A stretch of DNA of 64,000 nt from Bacteroidales bacterium (lineage in GTDB: Bacteria; Bacteroidota; Bacteroidia; Bacteroidales; UBA12077), in assembly GCA_013138975.1 (NCBI GenBank), contig WTBR01000020.1, positions 1 to 64,000 on the forward strand, read 5' to 3'. The position numbers were made by a program, and so were the translations under genes. Below are positions 30,611 through 39,129 of this stretch, one piece after another; position 1 is the stretch's first letter; every line of letters begins with the position of its first letter. A model generated the notes under the pieces. It did no database searches. It was not told the DNA's origin and saw only the letters and a program-made list of their open reading frames with translations.

Positions 30611-30748
30611 AAATCAACAATAGTTTAACTAATCAGTCTAGTAATCTTTTCTACAACAGATTACCAAATGATAAAAGTACTGTTATTAATTAAAAAATAA
30701 AATAAAATAAAAATATTATTAATTAAACATGCTGAAAAAACAGGATTG

Positions 30749-30810
30749 TTAACAAATGCAACAGTAGTTATATGAGAAAAAATCGTTAACTTGTTAACAT
30801 TAACTTAACA
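30749..30810 (+). promoter_or_regulatory. Cluster of TTAAC[A/T] hexamers, candidate Pho box upstream of pit
   Basis: TTAACA occurs at 30749-30754, 30794-30799 and 30805-30810, and TTAACT at 30786-30791 and 30800-30805. Two TTAACA copies are exactly 11 bp apart, the spacing expected for tandem OmpR/PhoB-family sites. It lies 87-148 bp upstream of the pit start codon. TTAACA direct repeats are the known PhoP box of Bacillus; their use here is inferred. Confidence 0.45.
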
Positions 30811-30896
30811 TTGAATTAATTATTATATAATACTAAACGTAAAAATTAGATTCTTTGATTAAAGTATTTTTACTCCAAATTAATAATTAATATAAT

Positions 30897-33152
30897 ATGG
30901 AAAATTTTTATATAATTCTTGTTGTCGTTCTATTTGCTTTAGCGATTTCCGATTTAATTGTTGGAGTTAGTAATGATGCCGTAAACTTTCTAAATTCAGC
31001 TATTGGATCTAAAGTAGCTCCACGATACATTATTATGATTATTGCAAGTTTAGGAATTTTGATTGGAACAACCTTTTCAAGTGGAATGATGGAAGTAGCC
31101 AGAAAAGGAATCTTTCATCCTGATCAATTTTACTTTTCGGAAATAATGATCATATTTCTGGCAGTAATGCTAACAGATGTAGTTTTACTTGATGTGTTTA
31201 ACACTTTAGGTTTACCTACATCGACTACAGTATCAATTGTATTTGAATTACTTGGAGCTGCTGTTGTTGTTGCTTTAATTAAAATTAAAAACTTAGGATT
31301 AGATATAAGTTATTTAAGCGATTATATAAACTCGGGAAAAGCACTTGCAATAATTTCGGGCATATTGCTTTCGGTTGTAATTGCATTCTCGGTAGGCTCT
31401 CTTGTAATGTACATTACAAGATTAGTGTTCTCATTCGATTATAAAAAAACCTTTAAATATTTTGGCGCTATATGGGGAGGAATTGCAATTACTGCAATTA
31501 CTTATTTCATATTAATAAAAGGAGCAAAAGGTTCTTCATTTCTTTCAAGTGATACTACCGATTGGATTAAAGATAATTCGTCATTAATAATTATTTATAG
31601 CTTAATTGGATGGACAATTTTATTACAATTGCTCTATTGGATTGTAAAGCTTGACATACTAAAAATGATTGTGTTGGTTGGCACATTTGCTCTTGCCATG
31701 GCATTTGCCGGTAACGACCTTGTTAACTTTATTGGAGTTCCTTTAGCAGGATTAAAATCATTTCAAGCATTTATTGCTGATCCCGGGACAGATCCTAATG
31801 GATTTCTCATGGTTGCATTAACCGGTAAAGCAATAGCCAATACTTATTTATTATTAGTTGCCGGTTTAGTAATGGTAGTAACATTATGGTTCTCTAAAAA
31901 AGCAAGAAAAGTAACAGAAACAGAACTTAATTTAAGCAGACAAAGTACTGGAACTGAAAGATTCAATTCAAGTATACTATCAAGAACTATTGTAAGAATA
32001 GCAATGGATATAGGTAAACTATTTGGGAAAATAACTCCTAAATCATTTCAAAACGGAATTAGTAAAAGATTTGATCCAAGTGAATACCAAAAAAGTATAA
32101 AAAATGTAAAAGATGCGCCTTCGTTTGATATGGTAAGGGCTTCAGTAAATCTAACAGTTGCTAGTATTTTAATTTCTTTGGCTACATCAATGAAACTACC
32201 ATTATCAACAACATATGTAACATTTATGGTTGCTATGGGAACTTCGCTGGCCGATAAAGCTTGGGGACGAGATAGTGCTGTTTACAGAATATCAGGTGTT
32301 GTAACGGTAATTGGTGGTTGGTTTATGACAGCTATCACAGCTTTTTCTGTTGCATTTATTATTGCCATGTTAATAAGCTGGGGCGGTGTAATTGCAATTG
32401 TTGCATTTGTATTCTTAGCCTTTTTTGTAGTCACACGTACACACATATCTTTCCGTAAAAAAGAAGCAAAAAAAGAATTAGATAAAAAATCAATAGCTGA
32501 AGAATTACACACTGATAACGTAATTGAAAAATGCTCTCTTGAAGTAAGAAACATGCTAAAATCAGTTATTAATATTTTTAACGATACAATAGTTCATTTA
32601 ACCAAAGAAGATCGGAAAGCCTTAAAAAATGTTTGTAGAGCAGTTGATGACTTAAATAAAGATGCTAAATTTTTAAAAGATAATGTTCATGATACATTAC
32701 TTAAATTACAAGAAGAAGAGGGCGAAACAGGTCATTATTATGTTCAGGTAATCGATTATTTAAGAGAAATGGCTCATGCACTTTCATTTATTTCAAATCC
32801 AAGTTACGATCATGTCGATAATAATCATAAACCATTGCTAAAATTACAAATCGATGAATTAAACGAACTTAAGAATAATGTTACTGAATTATTCAATTTA
32901 ATTATACAAACATTAGAAACAAATGAGTTTAGCAATATTCCAGATTTGATTGAGAAGCAAATGGATATTCTTGAAAATATTAAGTTAGGTAGAAAAAATC
33001 AAATAAAACGTATCAAACAAGATGAAGCGGGAACTAGAAATAGTATACTATATCTTGGAATACTTAATGAAATTAAGAACTTCTTGCTCCAATCAATTAA
33101 TTTGGTAAAAGCACAAAGGGACTTTATGGATTTTCATTTAAATAACAAATAG
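30897..33152 (+). CDS. Inorganic phosphate transporter (PiT family) with a C-terminal PhoU-like domain
   Basis: A low-affinity phosphate/cation symporter of 751 aa. The two inverted PiT repeats are visible: VGVSNDAVNFLNSAIGSK near the N-terminus and FAGNDLVNFIGVPLAG near 285, with about twelve hydrophobic helices up to residue 505. The last 235 residues are soluble, helical and PhoU-like (SLEVRNMLKSVINIFNDT and later bundles). This could let the carrier sense the same signal as PhoU. It opens the phosphate locus. Its TAG stop is shared with the first bases of the intergenic repeat at 33151. Confidence 0.92.
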   Translation: MENFYIILVVVLFALAISDLIVGVSNDAVNFLNSAIGSKVAPRYIIMIIASLGILIGTTFSSGMMEVARKGIFHPDQFYFSEIMIIFLAVMLTDVVLLDVFNTLGLPTSTTVSIVFELLGAAVVVALIKIKNLGLDISYLSDYINSGKALAIISGILLSVVIAFSVGSLVMYITRLVFSFDYKKTFKYFGAIWGGIAITAITYFILIKGAKGSSFLSSDTTDWIKDNSSLIIIYSLIGWTILLQLLYWIVKLDILKMIVLVGTFALAMAFAGNDLVNFIGVPLAGLKSFQAFIADPGTDPNGFLMVALTGKAIANTYLLLVAGLVMVVTLWFSKKARKVTETELNLSRQSTGTERFNSSILSRTIVRIAMDIGKLFGKITPKSFQNGISKRFDPSEYQKSIKNVKDAPSFDMVRASVNLTVASILISLATSMKLPLSTTYVTFMVAMGTSLADKAWGRDSAVYRISGVVTVIGGWFMTAITAFSVAFIIAMLISWGGVIAIVAFVFLAFFVVTRTHISFRKKEAKKELDKKSIAEELHTDNVIEKCSLEVRNMLKSVINIFNDTIVHLTKEDRKALKNVCRAVDDLNKDAKFLKDNVHDTLLKLQEEEGETGHYYVQVIDYLREMAHALSFISNPSYDHVDNNHKPLLKLQIDELNELKNNVTELFNLIIQTLETNEFSNIPDLIEKQMDILENIKLGRKNQIKRIKQDEAGTRNSILYLGILNEIKNFLLQSINLVKAQRDFMDFHLNNK

Positions 33153-33305
33153 TCTTTGCAAAAAAACGCCAAATACTGCGTTATTCTCGTTTTTGAAACA
33201 GTCATTTACAATTAGTAAACACCTTTATTTCAAAAACTTCGAAAGCCTTGTCTTTGACGTTTTTTTATCAAAGACTTCTAAAAATGGAGTTTTCCTACTG
33301 TCACT
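33151..33305 (+). repeat. Intergenic TIR element, copy 1 (after the pit gene)
   Basis: A 155-bp element beginning AGTCTTTG and ending CTGTCACT. It is about 75-80% identical by eye to copies at 34881 and 36128. It contains AACGCCAAATACTGCG, an inner inverted pair (TTTTTGAAA/TTTCAAAAA) and GTCTTTGACG...CAAAGAC. Its first AG completes the TAG stop of the Pit gene. Confidence 0.85.
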
Positions 33306-33316
33306 AAATAATAATT

Positions 33317-33375
33317 TTTCATCTTATATAAAAAAGCTGTCTTACAAGATGGCTTTTTTTATATAATCAACTTAT
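33317..33375 (+). terminator. Terminator, copy 1 of a 59-bp direct repeat
   Basis: The hairpin AAAAAAGCTGTCTT-ACA-AGATGGCTTTTTTT ends the Pit transcript. The entire 59-bp stretch recurs at 33540-33598 with three differences or so. Confidence 0.8.
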
Positions 33376-33448
33376 AGTCAACATAAAAATTATTTATATG
33401 GTTCCTAATGTCCGCAAGTAAATTTTCATTCATTTAAATATTAAGTAA

Positions 33449-33467
33449 TTAACCGTGGCACGGTTAA
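33449..33467. repeat. Perfect 19-bp palindrome
   Basis: The sequence TTAACCGTGGCACGGTTAA is a perfect inverted repeat around a central G. It lies in a patchwork of repeats and could be a protein-binding site or a repeat core. The nearby phrase ATCCG(T/C)ACCACGCTTT recurs at about 33512 and 33767. Confidence 0.6.
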
Positions 33468-33539
33468 CTAATATAGATGACATGAAATTATAATCAAATG
33501 CTGATTATTAATGAATCCGTACCACGCTTTGCGGCAATC

Positions 33540-33598
33540 TTTCATCTTATTTAAAAAAGCTGTCTTTCAAGATGGCTTTTTTTATATAATCAACTTAT
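33540..33598 (+). terminator. Terminator, copy 2 of the 59-bp direct repeat
   Basis: The hairpin AAAAAAGCTGTCTT-TCA-AGATGGCTTTTTTT is a second copy of the terminator 223 bp upstream. No gene lies between the two, so this copy is a by-product of a local duplication. Confidence 0.8.
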
Positions 33599-33755
33599 GG
33601 GGCTGTCCAAAAAGTCTCTTTTGTGTCATTACTCACTTCGTTCATGAGAATAGTTCCCTTGAAAAAGAGAATCTCTTAATTGATTCGCACATAATTAATT
33701 AAGAGATCCCCAATCAAGTTGGGGATGACAAATAATAACTTTTTGGGACACACTC
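33599..33755. repeat. Short TIR-bounded non-coding element (MITE-like, 157 bp)
   Basis: The left end GGGGCTGTCCAAAAAGTC pairs with the right end AACTTTTTGGGACACACTC. Inside are the inverted arms TCTCTTAATTGAT/AATTAAGAGA and CCCCAATC/GGGGATGACA. No open frame of interest. It belongs to a repeat type common in Bacteroidota intergenic DNA. Confidence 0.65.
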
Positions 33756-33821
33756 ATATTAATAAATCCGCACCACGCTTTATGGATTAAAGATCATTCA
33801 TAAAGATATTATAATATTCTC

Positions 33822-33838
33822 TTAACATGCAAGTAACA
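33822..33838 (+). promoter_or_regulatory. Candidate Pho box upstream of the porin gene
   Basis: TTAACA-N5-GTAACA places two half-sites exactly 11 bp apart. It is the same spacing and nearly the same hexamer as upstream of the Pit gene. It lies 48-64 bp before the porin start codon. Confidence 0.4.
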
Positions 33839-33885
33839 TAAGATCCTCAACTTTGCATTGTATTAATTAAAACAATTAAAAAAAA

Positions 33886-34878
33886 ATGAAAAAACTAAAA
33901 TTATCACTTATTGCTTTATTAATTCTTGTAACAGGATTAAATGCACAAGAGTCTAACACAGAAAGTGTATTTACACCATCAGGAAAGCCATCGGTAAAAA
34001 TATTTACAAATGCTCATTCAACATTTATTGATGGAGTAAATACTTCTGCATTTGAAGTTCAAAGAGCATATTTTGGTTATAAATACAAGTTTAGTGAGAA
34101 TTTCTCTACAAAAATTACATTAGATGTTGGTGATCCCGGTGTTGGAAAACTGCAAATGACTGCATATTTAAAAAATGCTGCTTTAATCTATAAGAAAAAT
34201 AATTTCACTGCAAACTTTGGTGTAATCGGACTTTATGGATTTAAAGTACAAGAGAAGCATTGGGGATACAGATACTTATATAAATCATTTCAAGATGAAC
34301 ATAAATTTGGTTCAAGTGCTGATTTGGGAGCAAGCTTTTCTTATAAGTTCTCTGACTTTATTAGTGCAGATGCGATGATTTTAAATGGAGAAGGTTATAA
34401 AAACTTACAATCAGATAATACATATAAAGGAGCATTAGGATTAACAATCACTCCTATTAAAAACCTAAACATTAGAGCTTACTACGATTTAATGAGTACC
34501 GATGTTGCTCAGTCAACCATAGCACTATTTGCTGGATATAAAGCCGATAAATTTAAAGTAGGTGCTGAATATAATATTCAATCTAATAATAAAATGGTAG
34601 AAGATCATGATTTGACCGGAATTTCGGTTTACACAACTGTTAATGCAGGTGAAAAGTTTAAGGTTTTTGCCAGACTTGACAATCTTGATTCGAACAAACT
34701 TGAGGGAGAAAATGTTGCCTGGAACATTTCTAAAAATGGACAAACTTATATCTTAGGTATCGAATATAAACCTACAAAAGGAGTTAAGATCTCACCAAAT
34801 TATCAAGGCTGGAGTTCTAGTGTTGAAGACTCTGCTTTTGTGTCTAGCATTTATCTAAGCTTTGAAATTAACTTTTAA
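33886..34878 (+). CDS. Outer-membrane porin, probably phosphate-selective (OprO/OprP-like)
   Basis: A 330-aa protein with signal peptide (about 1-20, GLNAQ) and a barrel of repeated amphipathic strands. These include FEVQRAYFGYKYKFSENFSTKITLDVG, quoted here as FEVQRAYFGYKYKF and NFSTKITLDVG, then LNIRAYYDLM, FKVGAEYNIQ and YILGIEYKP, ending YLSFEINF with terminal Phe. Similarity to OprO/OprP is at the level of fold and layout. The location between pit and pstS is the main argument for phosphate. Copy 2 of the intergenic repeat begins 3 bp after its stop. Confidence 0.75.
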   Translation: MKKLKLSLIALLILVTGLNAQESNTESVFTPSGKPSVKIFTNAHSTFIDGVNTSAFEVQRAYFGYKYKFSENFSTKITLDVGDPGVGKLQMTAYLKNAALIYKKNNFTANFGVIGLYGFKVQEKHWGYRYLYKSFQDEHKFGSSADLGASFSYKFSDFISADAMILNGEGYKNLQSDNTYKGALGLTITPIKNLNIRAYYDLMSTDVAQSTIALFAGYKADKFKVGAEYNIQSNNKMVEDHDLTGISVYTTVNAGEKFKVFARLDNLDSNKLEGENVAWNISKNGQTYILGIEYKPTKGVKISPNYQGWSSSVEDSAFVSSIYLSFEINF

Positions 34879-34880
34879 TT

Positions 34881-35033
34881 AGTCTTTGTAAGAAAACGCC
34901 AAATACTGCGTTACTCTTGTGTTGAAACCAGTCACTTACAAAAGTAAGCTCCTTGGTTTTCAACACTTCGAAAGCCTTGTCTTTGTCGCTTTATTATCAA
35001 AGACTTGAAAAAACCAGTTTTCTTACAGACACT
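34881..35033 (+). repeat. Intergenic TIR element, copy 2 (after the porin gene)
   Basis: A 153-bp element. The ends AGTCTTTGTAAGAAAAC and GTTTTCTTACAGACACT form a terminal inverted repeat with 15 of 17 matches. Internal hairpins are GTGTTGAAAACCA-type arms (GTGTTGAAAC/GTTTTCAACAC) and GTCTTTG/CAAAGAC. Confidence 0.88.
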
Positions 35034-35067
35034 TAAAAATATTTAAAACATTATAAAAATAAAAACT

Positions 35068-36129
35068 ATGAAAAATTTACTAATCGTATTAATTAGTGTT
35101 GTTGTTTTGGCATCGTGTGGTGGAAACCAAACTGAAAAAGGAACCTCAACAAAGAAAGTAAGTCTGACCGCAGCAGGAGCAACATTTCCTATGCCTTTTT
35201 ACAATCTTGCATTTAAGAAATATACTAAAGAATCAGGTACACTTTTAACTTACGGAGGAATTGGCTCCGGTGGAGGAATCAGAAGTTTAAAAGATCAAAT
35301 TGTAGATTTTGGTGCAACTGATGCCTTTTTATCAGACAAAGATCTTGCTGAGATTCCATTAAAAGTTGTACATATACCTACTTGTATAGGAGCCGTTGTA
35401 ATTGCTTATAATTTACCGGGAGTTGAAGAAATTAAACTCTCAAATCAACTTCTGGAAGATATCTTTATGGGTAAAGTGACAAATTGGAACAATACTAAGA
35501 TTAAAGATGCTAATCCAGAAGTTAATTTCCCTGACATGAATATTACAGTTGTACATCGTTCAGATGGTAGTGGTACTACATATATTTTTAGCGATTACAT
35601 GAGTAAGATAAGTCAAGCATGGGAAAGTGTAGTTGGAAAAGGAAAATCATTACAATGGCCTATAGGAATGGGTGCTAAAGGTAATCCGGGTGTTGCCGGA
35701 ACAATATCTCAAACTGAAGGTTCTATTGGATATATTGGTTCTGAATATGCTTTTGCACAACACATATCTTATGCACTGGTTCAAAATCAGGCTGGAAACT
35801 ATATTAAGCCAAGCATTGAATCAATCAGTGCATCGGCGCAAGGTGAAATTCCTACAGACACAAGAGTTATGCTAACCAATTCTTCTGATCCCAATGCATA
35901 TCCTATTAGTGGATTTACCTGGGTAATTTTTTACAGAGAACAAGCATACAACGGAAGATCGAAAGCGCAAGCTGAAGAAACAATTAAATTTCTTGAGTGG
36001 ATAATTGCCAGTGATGCACAAGCTGTTGCACAAAGTGTAAACTATGCTCCTTTACCTGAAAAAGCAATTGAGTTATCAAAAGAAATATTAAAGTCGATAA
36101 CGTACGAGGGACAAGCAATCCTTAAATAG
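35068..36129 (+). CDS. pstS: Phosphate ABC transporter, substrate-binding lipoprotein
   Basis: A 353-aa periplasmic or membrane-anchored phosphate receptor. The lipobox is VLASCGGN (Cys17). Phosphate-binding segments are AAGATFPMPFY (A-G-A-T/S-F), YGGIGSGGGIRSL, DFGATDAFLSD and VHRSDGSGTTYIF. The TAG stop overlaps the start of intergenic element copy 3. Together with pstCAB downstream it forms the high-affinity Pst system. Confidence 0.96.
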   Translation: MKNLLIVLISVVVLASCGGNQTEKGTSTKKVSLTAAGATFPMPFYNLAFKKYTKESGTLLTYGGIGSGGGIRSLKDQIVDFGATDAFLSDKDLAEIPLKVVHIPTCIGAVVIAYNLPGVEEIKLSNQLLEDIFMGKVTNWNNTKIKDANPEVNFPDMNITVVHRSDGSGTTYIFSDYMSKISQAWESVVGKGKSLQWPIGMGAKGNPGVAGTISQTEGSIGYIGSEYAFAQHISYALVQNQAGNYIKPSIESISASAQGEIPTDTRVMLTNSSDPNAYPISGFTWVIFYREQAYNGRSKAQAEETIKFLEWIIASDAQAVAQSVNYAPLPEKAIELSKEILKSITYEGQAILK

Positions 36130-36280
36130 TCTTTGTAAGAAAACGCCAAGGACTGCGTTACTCTTGTGTTGAAAACAATCACTTATAAAAATAAGCTCCT
36201 TGATTTTCAACACTTCAAAAGCCTTGTCTTTGACGTTTTCTTATCAAAGACATGAAAAGGGCAGTTTTCTTGCTGACACT
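36128..36280 (+). repeat. Intergenic TIR element, copy 3 (after pstS)
   Basis: A 153-bp element with AGTCTTTGTAAGAAAACGCC at the left end and GCAGTTTTCTTGCTGACACT at the right. The central hairpin GTGTTGAAAACAAT/ATTTTCAACAC shows compensating changes relative to copy 2 (GTTGAAACCAG/CTTGGTTTTCAAC). Its first AG is part of the pstS TAG stop codon. Confidence 0.88.
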
Positions 36281-36406
36281 GCATAGAGTTTGTCCATAAA
36301 GTCCGATATCTATGTTATGCTTGCTTTAATAATCACAAGCCTTGATCTCGAACTTTCTGAACCAAACACCAGACTTAATAGACATGCACAAAATAGATAC
36401 AAATAA

Positions 36407-37258
36407 ATGAACAGCGAAAGAATAACAAAACGAGTATTATTTACTGTGTCATTATTTATATTAATAATTTCTACAGGCATTTTGGCTTCCTTAATTAAGG
36501 GAGCTATGCCTGCATTTAAAGAATATGGCTTAAATTTTATTATCTCACCTGATTGGAATCCTACCGAAGGAAGAGAGTCTTACGGAGCTTTACCTTTTAT
36601 TTTTGGAACTGTTGTAAGTTCTGTGCTAGCCTTAATTTTATGTATTCCATTGGCATCTTCTACATCTCTGTTTATTGCCGAATACTATAAAAAAACAAAA
36701 GTTGCATCAATCCTAAAAACAATGGTTGATCTCTTAGCAGGAGTTCCATCTATCGTTTATGGCTTATGGGGTTTTTATGTATTAAGACCCGTAATAGTAT
36801 CTCTTGGATTAAGCGATCAGGGGTTTGGGATTTTCACCTCAGCAATTATTCTGGCAATTATGATTATACCTTATGCTACTTCTTTAAGCAATGAGGTTAT
36901 TGCAATGGTTCCAAATGAATTAAAAGAAGCGGCATATTCCCTTGGGGCAACCAGATTAGAAGTCATTTTTAGGGTTATTATCCCTAATGCAAAATCGGGA
37001 ATCGTTGCAAGTTACATATTAGCACTTGGGAGAGCCTTAGGTGAAACTATGGCGGTAACAATGTTAATTGGTAATGCGAATGTTATTCCTAAAAACATTT
37101 TTAGCACAGGAAATACTATGGCAAGTTTAATAGCAAATCAATTTGGAGAAGCTGAAGGTTTAAAACTTAGTTCGTTAATTGCAATTGCTTTATTATTATT
37201 TGCAATAACTGCTGTGGTAAATGCTTCGGGTAAATTCATTATAAATAAATTATCGTAA
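36407..37258 (+). CDS. pstC: Phosphate ABC transporter permease
   Basis: A 283-aa inner-membrane permease with about six helices. Family segments are GRESYGALPFIFGTVVSS, LLAGVPSIVYGLWGF, the EAA-type loop NELKEAAYSLGATRLEVIFRV, quoted as NELKEAAYSLGATR, and ALGRALGETMAVTMLIGN. It is a little shorter than E. coli PstC (319 aa) at the N-terminus. Its stop overlaps the pstA start in TAATG, implying translational coupling. A 126-bp AT-rich spacer separates it from element copy 3. Confidence 0.95.
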   Translation: MNSERITKRVLFTVSLFILIISTGILASLIKGAMPAFKEYGLNFIISPDWNPTEGRESYGALPFIFGTVVSSVLALILCIPLASSTSLFIAEYYKKTKVASILKTMVDLLAGVPSIVYGLWGFYVLRPVIVSLGLSDQGFGIFTSAIILAIMIIPYATSLSNEVIAMVPNELKEAAYSLGATRLEVIFRVIIPNAKSGIVASYILALGRALGETMAVTMLIGNANVIPKNIFSTGNTMASLIANQFGEAEGLKLSSLIAIALLLFAITAVVNASGKFIINKLS

Positions 37259-38169
37259 TGAATAGTATTACAATAAATAAAAATATTAGTCCCGGCATAG
37301 AATTTAAGGACAATTCGGTTTTACGTAAATTCAAAAATCGTTTGTTTAAATTCATTATTATTCTATTATCGATTATTACAATTTCTCCAATCGTATTAAT
37401 CCTTTCCAAATTAATTATAAAAGGCTTTCGCCAAATTAATATTGATTTTTTTACACAAGTTGCCCCCGATACATTTGAAGCTATGACAGCAATTGCTTCA
37501 GGAGATATTATTCCCGGAGGTATTGCAAACGGAATAACAGGAACGTTTCTAATTGTGATAATTGCATCGGTAATTGCAATTCCTATTGGTATAATAACAG
37601 GAGTTTATTTATACGAAAATCCGGGAAAGAGATACGCCAATTTAATTCGAAATTTATCTGACATTTTACAAGGAGTACCCTCAATTGTTCTTGGTATAAT
37701 TGGTTACTTATGGGTGGTAATAAATGTTACAAACGGATTTTCAGCCCTTGCAGGAAGTGTAGCTTTAGCCATTATGATGTTGCCTTTAATTGTTCGATCT
37801 ACTGAGGAAACAATGAAAATGGTTCCTGAAAACATAAAAGAAGCGGCGGCTGCTCTGGGTGTTCCTTATCATAAAATAATTATTAGAGTAATGATTCCAT
37901 CTAGCTTTAGTGGCTTGCTTACAGGGATTCTTCTTGCAATATCGAGAGTACTTGGAGAAACAGCACCTCTTTTATTAACTACTCTTGGAAGCTCATTTAT
38001 AAATTTAGACGTATCGAAACCAACTAGTGCTGTTCCATTGCTAATATGGAATTTTTACAATGATCCAAATATGATTAATTTAATCTGGAGCTCATCTCTA
38101 TTTTTAATAGGATTAGTATTAGCACTTAACATAATTGCAAAAAGAATAATTGCAAATAGGGAAAAATAA
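37258..38169 (+). CDS. pstA: Phosphate ABC transporter permease
   Basis: A 303-aa partner of PstC. It has an N-terminal cytoplasmic stretch of about 30 residues, then a helix and the permease core: GGIANGITGTFLIV, LQGVPSIVLGIIGY, ENIKEAAAALGVPYHKII (EAA loop) and SRVLGETAPLLLTTLG. It overlaps pstC by 1 bp and precedes pstB by 6 bp. Confidence 0.95.
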   Translation: MNSITINKNISPGIEFKDNSVLRKFKNRLFKFIIILLSIITISPIVLILSKLIIKGFRQINIDFFTQVAPDTFEAMTAIASGDIIPGGIANGITGTFLIVIIASVIAIPIGIITGVYLYENPGKRYANLIRNLSDILQGVPSIVLGIIGYLWVVINVTNGFSALAGSVALAIMMLPLIVRSTEETMKMVPENIKEAAAALGVPYHKIIIRVMIPSSFSGLLTGILLAISRVLGETAPLLLTTLGSSFINLDVSKPTSAVPLLIWNFYNDPNMINLIWSSSLFLIGLVLALNIIAKRIIANREK

Positions 38170-38175
38170 AACAAG

Positions 38176-38958
38176 ATGAAAAAGAATAATCTGGATATAA
38201 ACAATTCGATTTTAACTATTAAAGATCTTTCAATAGCATATGTGAAAGGTAAATATGCAGTAAAAAATGTATCAGCTGAAATTGAACAAAATGCAATTAC
38301 AGCAATCATGGGGCCATCAGGATGTGGAAAAAGCACATTATTAAGAGCAATAAACCGTATGCATGAACTATATCCTAACATAAGCACTGAAGGTGAAATA
38401 TTCCTTAATAAAGACAATATATATGATATGGATACCATAAATCTCAGGAGAAAAGTCGGGATGGTTTTTCAACGACCAAATCCTTTTCCAACACTAAGCA
38501 TTTACGATAATGTAATTGCAGGATATAAACTTAATGGCATAAAATTAAAGAAGAATCGGCGAGATGAGATTGTCGAGAAAACACTTACAGATGTTAGTCT
38601 ATGGACGGAAGTAAAAGACTCACTTTTTGATAAAGGTACATTTCTATCGGGAGGTCAACAGCAAAGATTATGTATTGCCAGGGCTCTTGCATATAACCCC
38701 GAAGTTATTTTACTTGATGAACCTACGTCTGCTCTTGATCCGGTTGCAACTGCACGTGTCGAAGAATTATTAATTGATCTGAAAAAGAAATATACAATAG
38801 TAATGGTAACACATAATATGTCGCAAGCGGCTAGAATATCTGATAATAGTTTATTTATGTATTTAGGAGAATCGGTTGAATATGGCAAAACAAATTCGAT
38901 GTTTACAAACCCAATTGATTCGCGTACTGAAGCTTATTTAACAGGACAATTTGGATAA
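38176..38958 (+). CDS. pstB: Phosphate ABC transporter ATP-binding protein
   Basis: A 260-aa ABC ATPase. Walker A is GPSGCGKST, the Q-loop lies in VFQRPNPFPTLSIYDNV (typical PstB), the signature is LSGGQQQRLCIARAL, Walker B is VILLDEPTSALDP, and the switch His is in VMVTHNMSQAARISD. All motifs are intact. Confidence 0.97.
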   Translation: MKKNNLDINNSILTIKDLSIAYVKGKYAVKNVSAEIEQNAITAIMGPSGCGKSTLLRAINRMHELYPNISTEGEIFLNKDNIYDMDTINLRRKVGMVFQRPNPFPTLSIYDNVIAGYKLNGIKLKKNRRDEIVEKTLTDVSLWTEVKDSLFDKGTFLSGGQQQRLCIARALAYNPEVILLDEPTSALDPVATARVEELLIDLKKKYTIVMVTHNMSQAARISDNSLFMYLGESVEYGKTNSMFTNPIDSRTEAYLTGQFG

Positions 38959-38992
38959 TGAAAAATGATTAAAGAGCAAAGCAAAAATAATT

Positions 38993-39033
38993 GTTTTGTC
39001 ATCCTGAGCTTGTCGAAGGGTGGCATCCAAAAC
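38993..39033. repeat. REP-like palindrome between pstB and phoU
   Basis: GTTTTG at the left pairs with CAAAAC at the right. Between them lie TCATCCTGAGC and TTGTCGAAGGGTGGCATCC. It shares the 14-mer TGAGCTTGTCGAAG with the palindrome near 22270. Confidence 0.6.
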
Positions 39034-39129
39034 AGTGAGTTGTGAGCTTATAAAATGTTAAATTATAGAAAATATAAATTGTTAATTCTCAACTTTAAAC
39101 TTTGATTTTTGAATTTTAAACTTTGAATT

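Noticed and set aside
33511..33702. 63-codon frame in the repeat patchwork upstream of the porin
   Set aside because: It spans a terminator copy and part of a TIR element; composition is not protein-like.
36284..36406. Possible degenerate copy of the GTCC-AAAGTC type TIR element before pstC
   Set aside because: Only a weak match TTTGTCCATAAAGTCC at one end and TTAATAGACATG at the other; not convincing.
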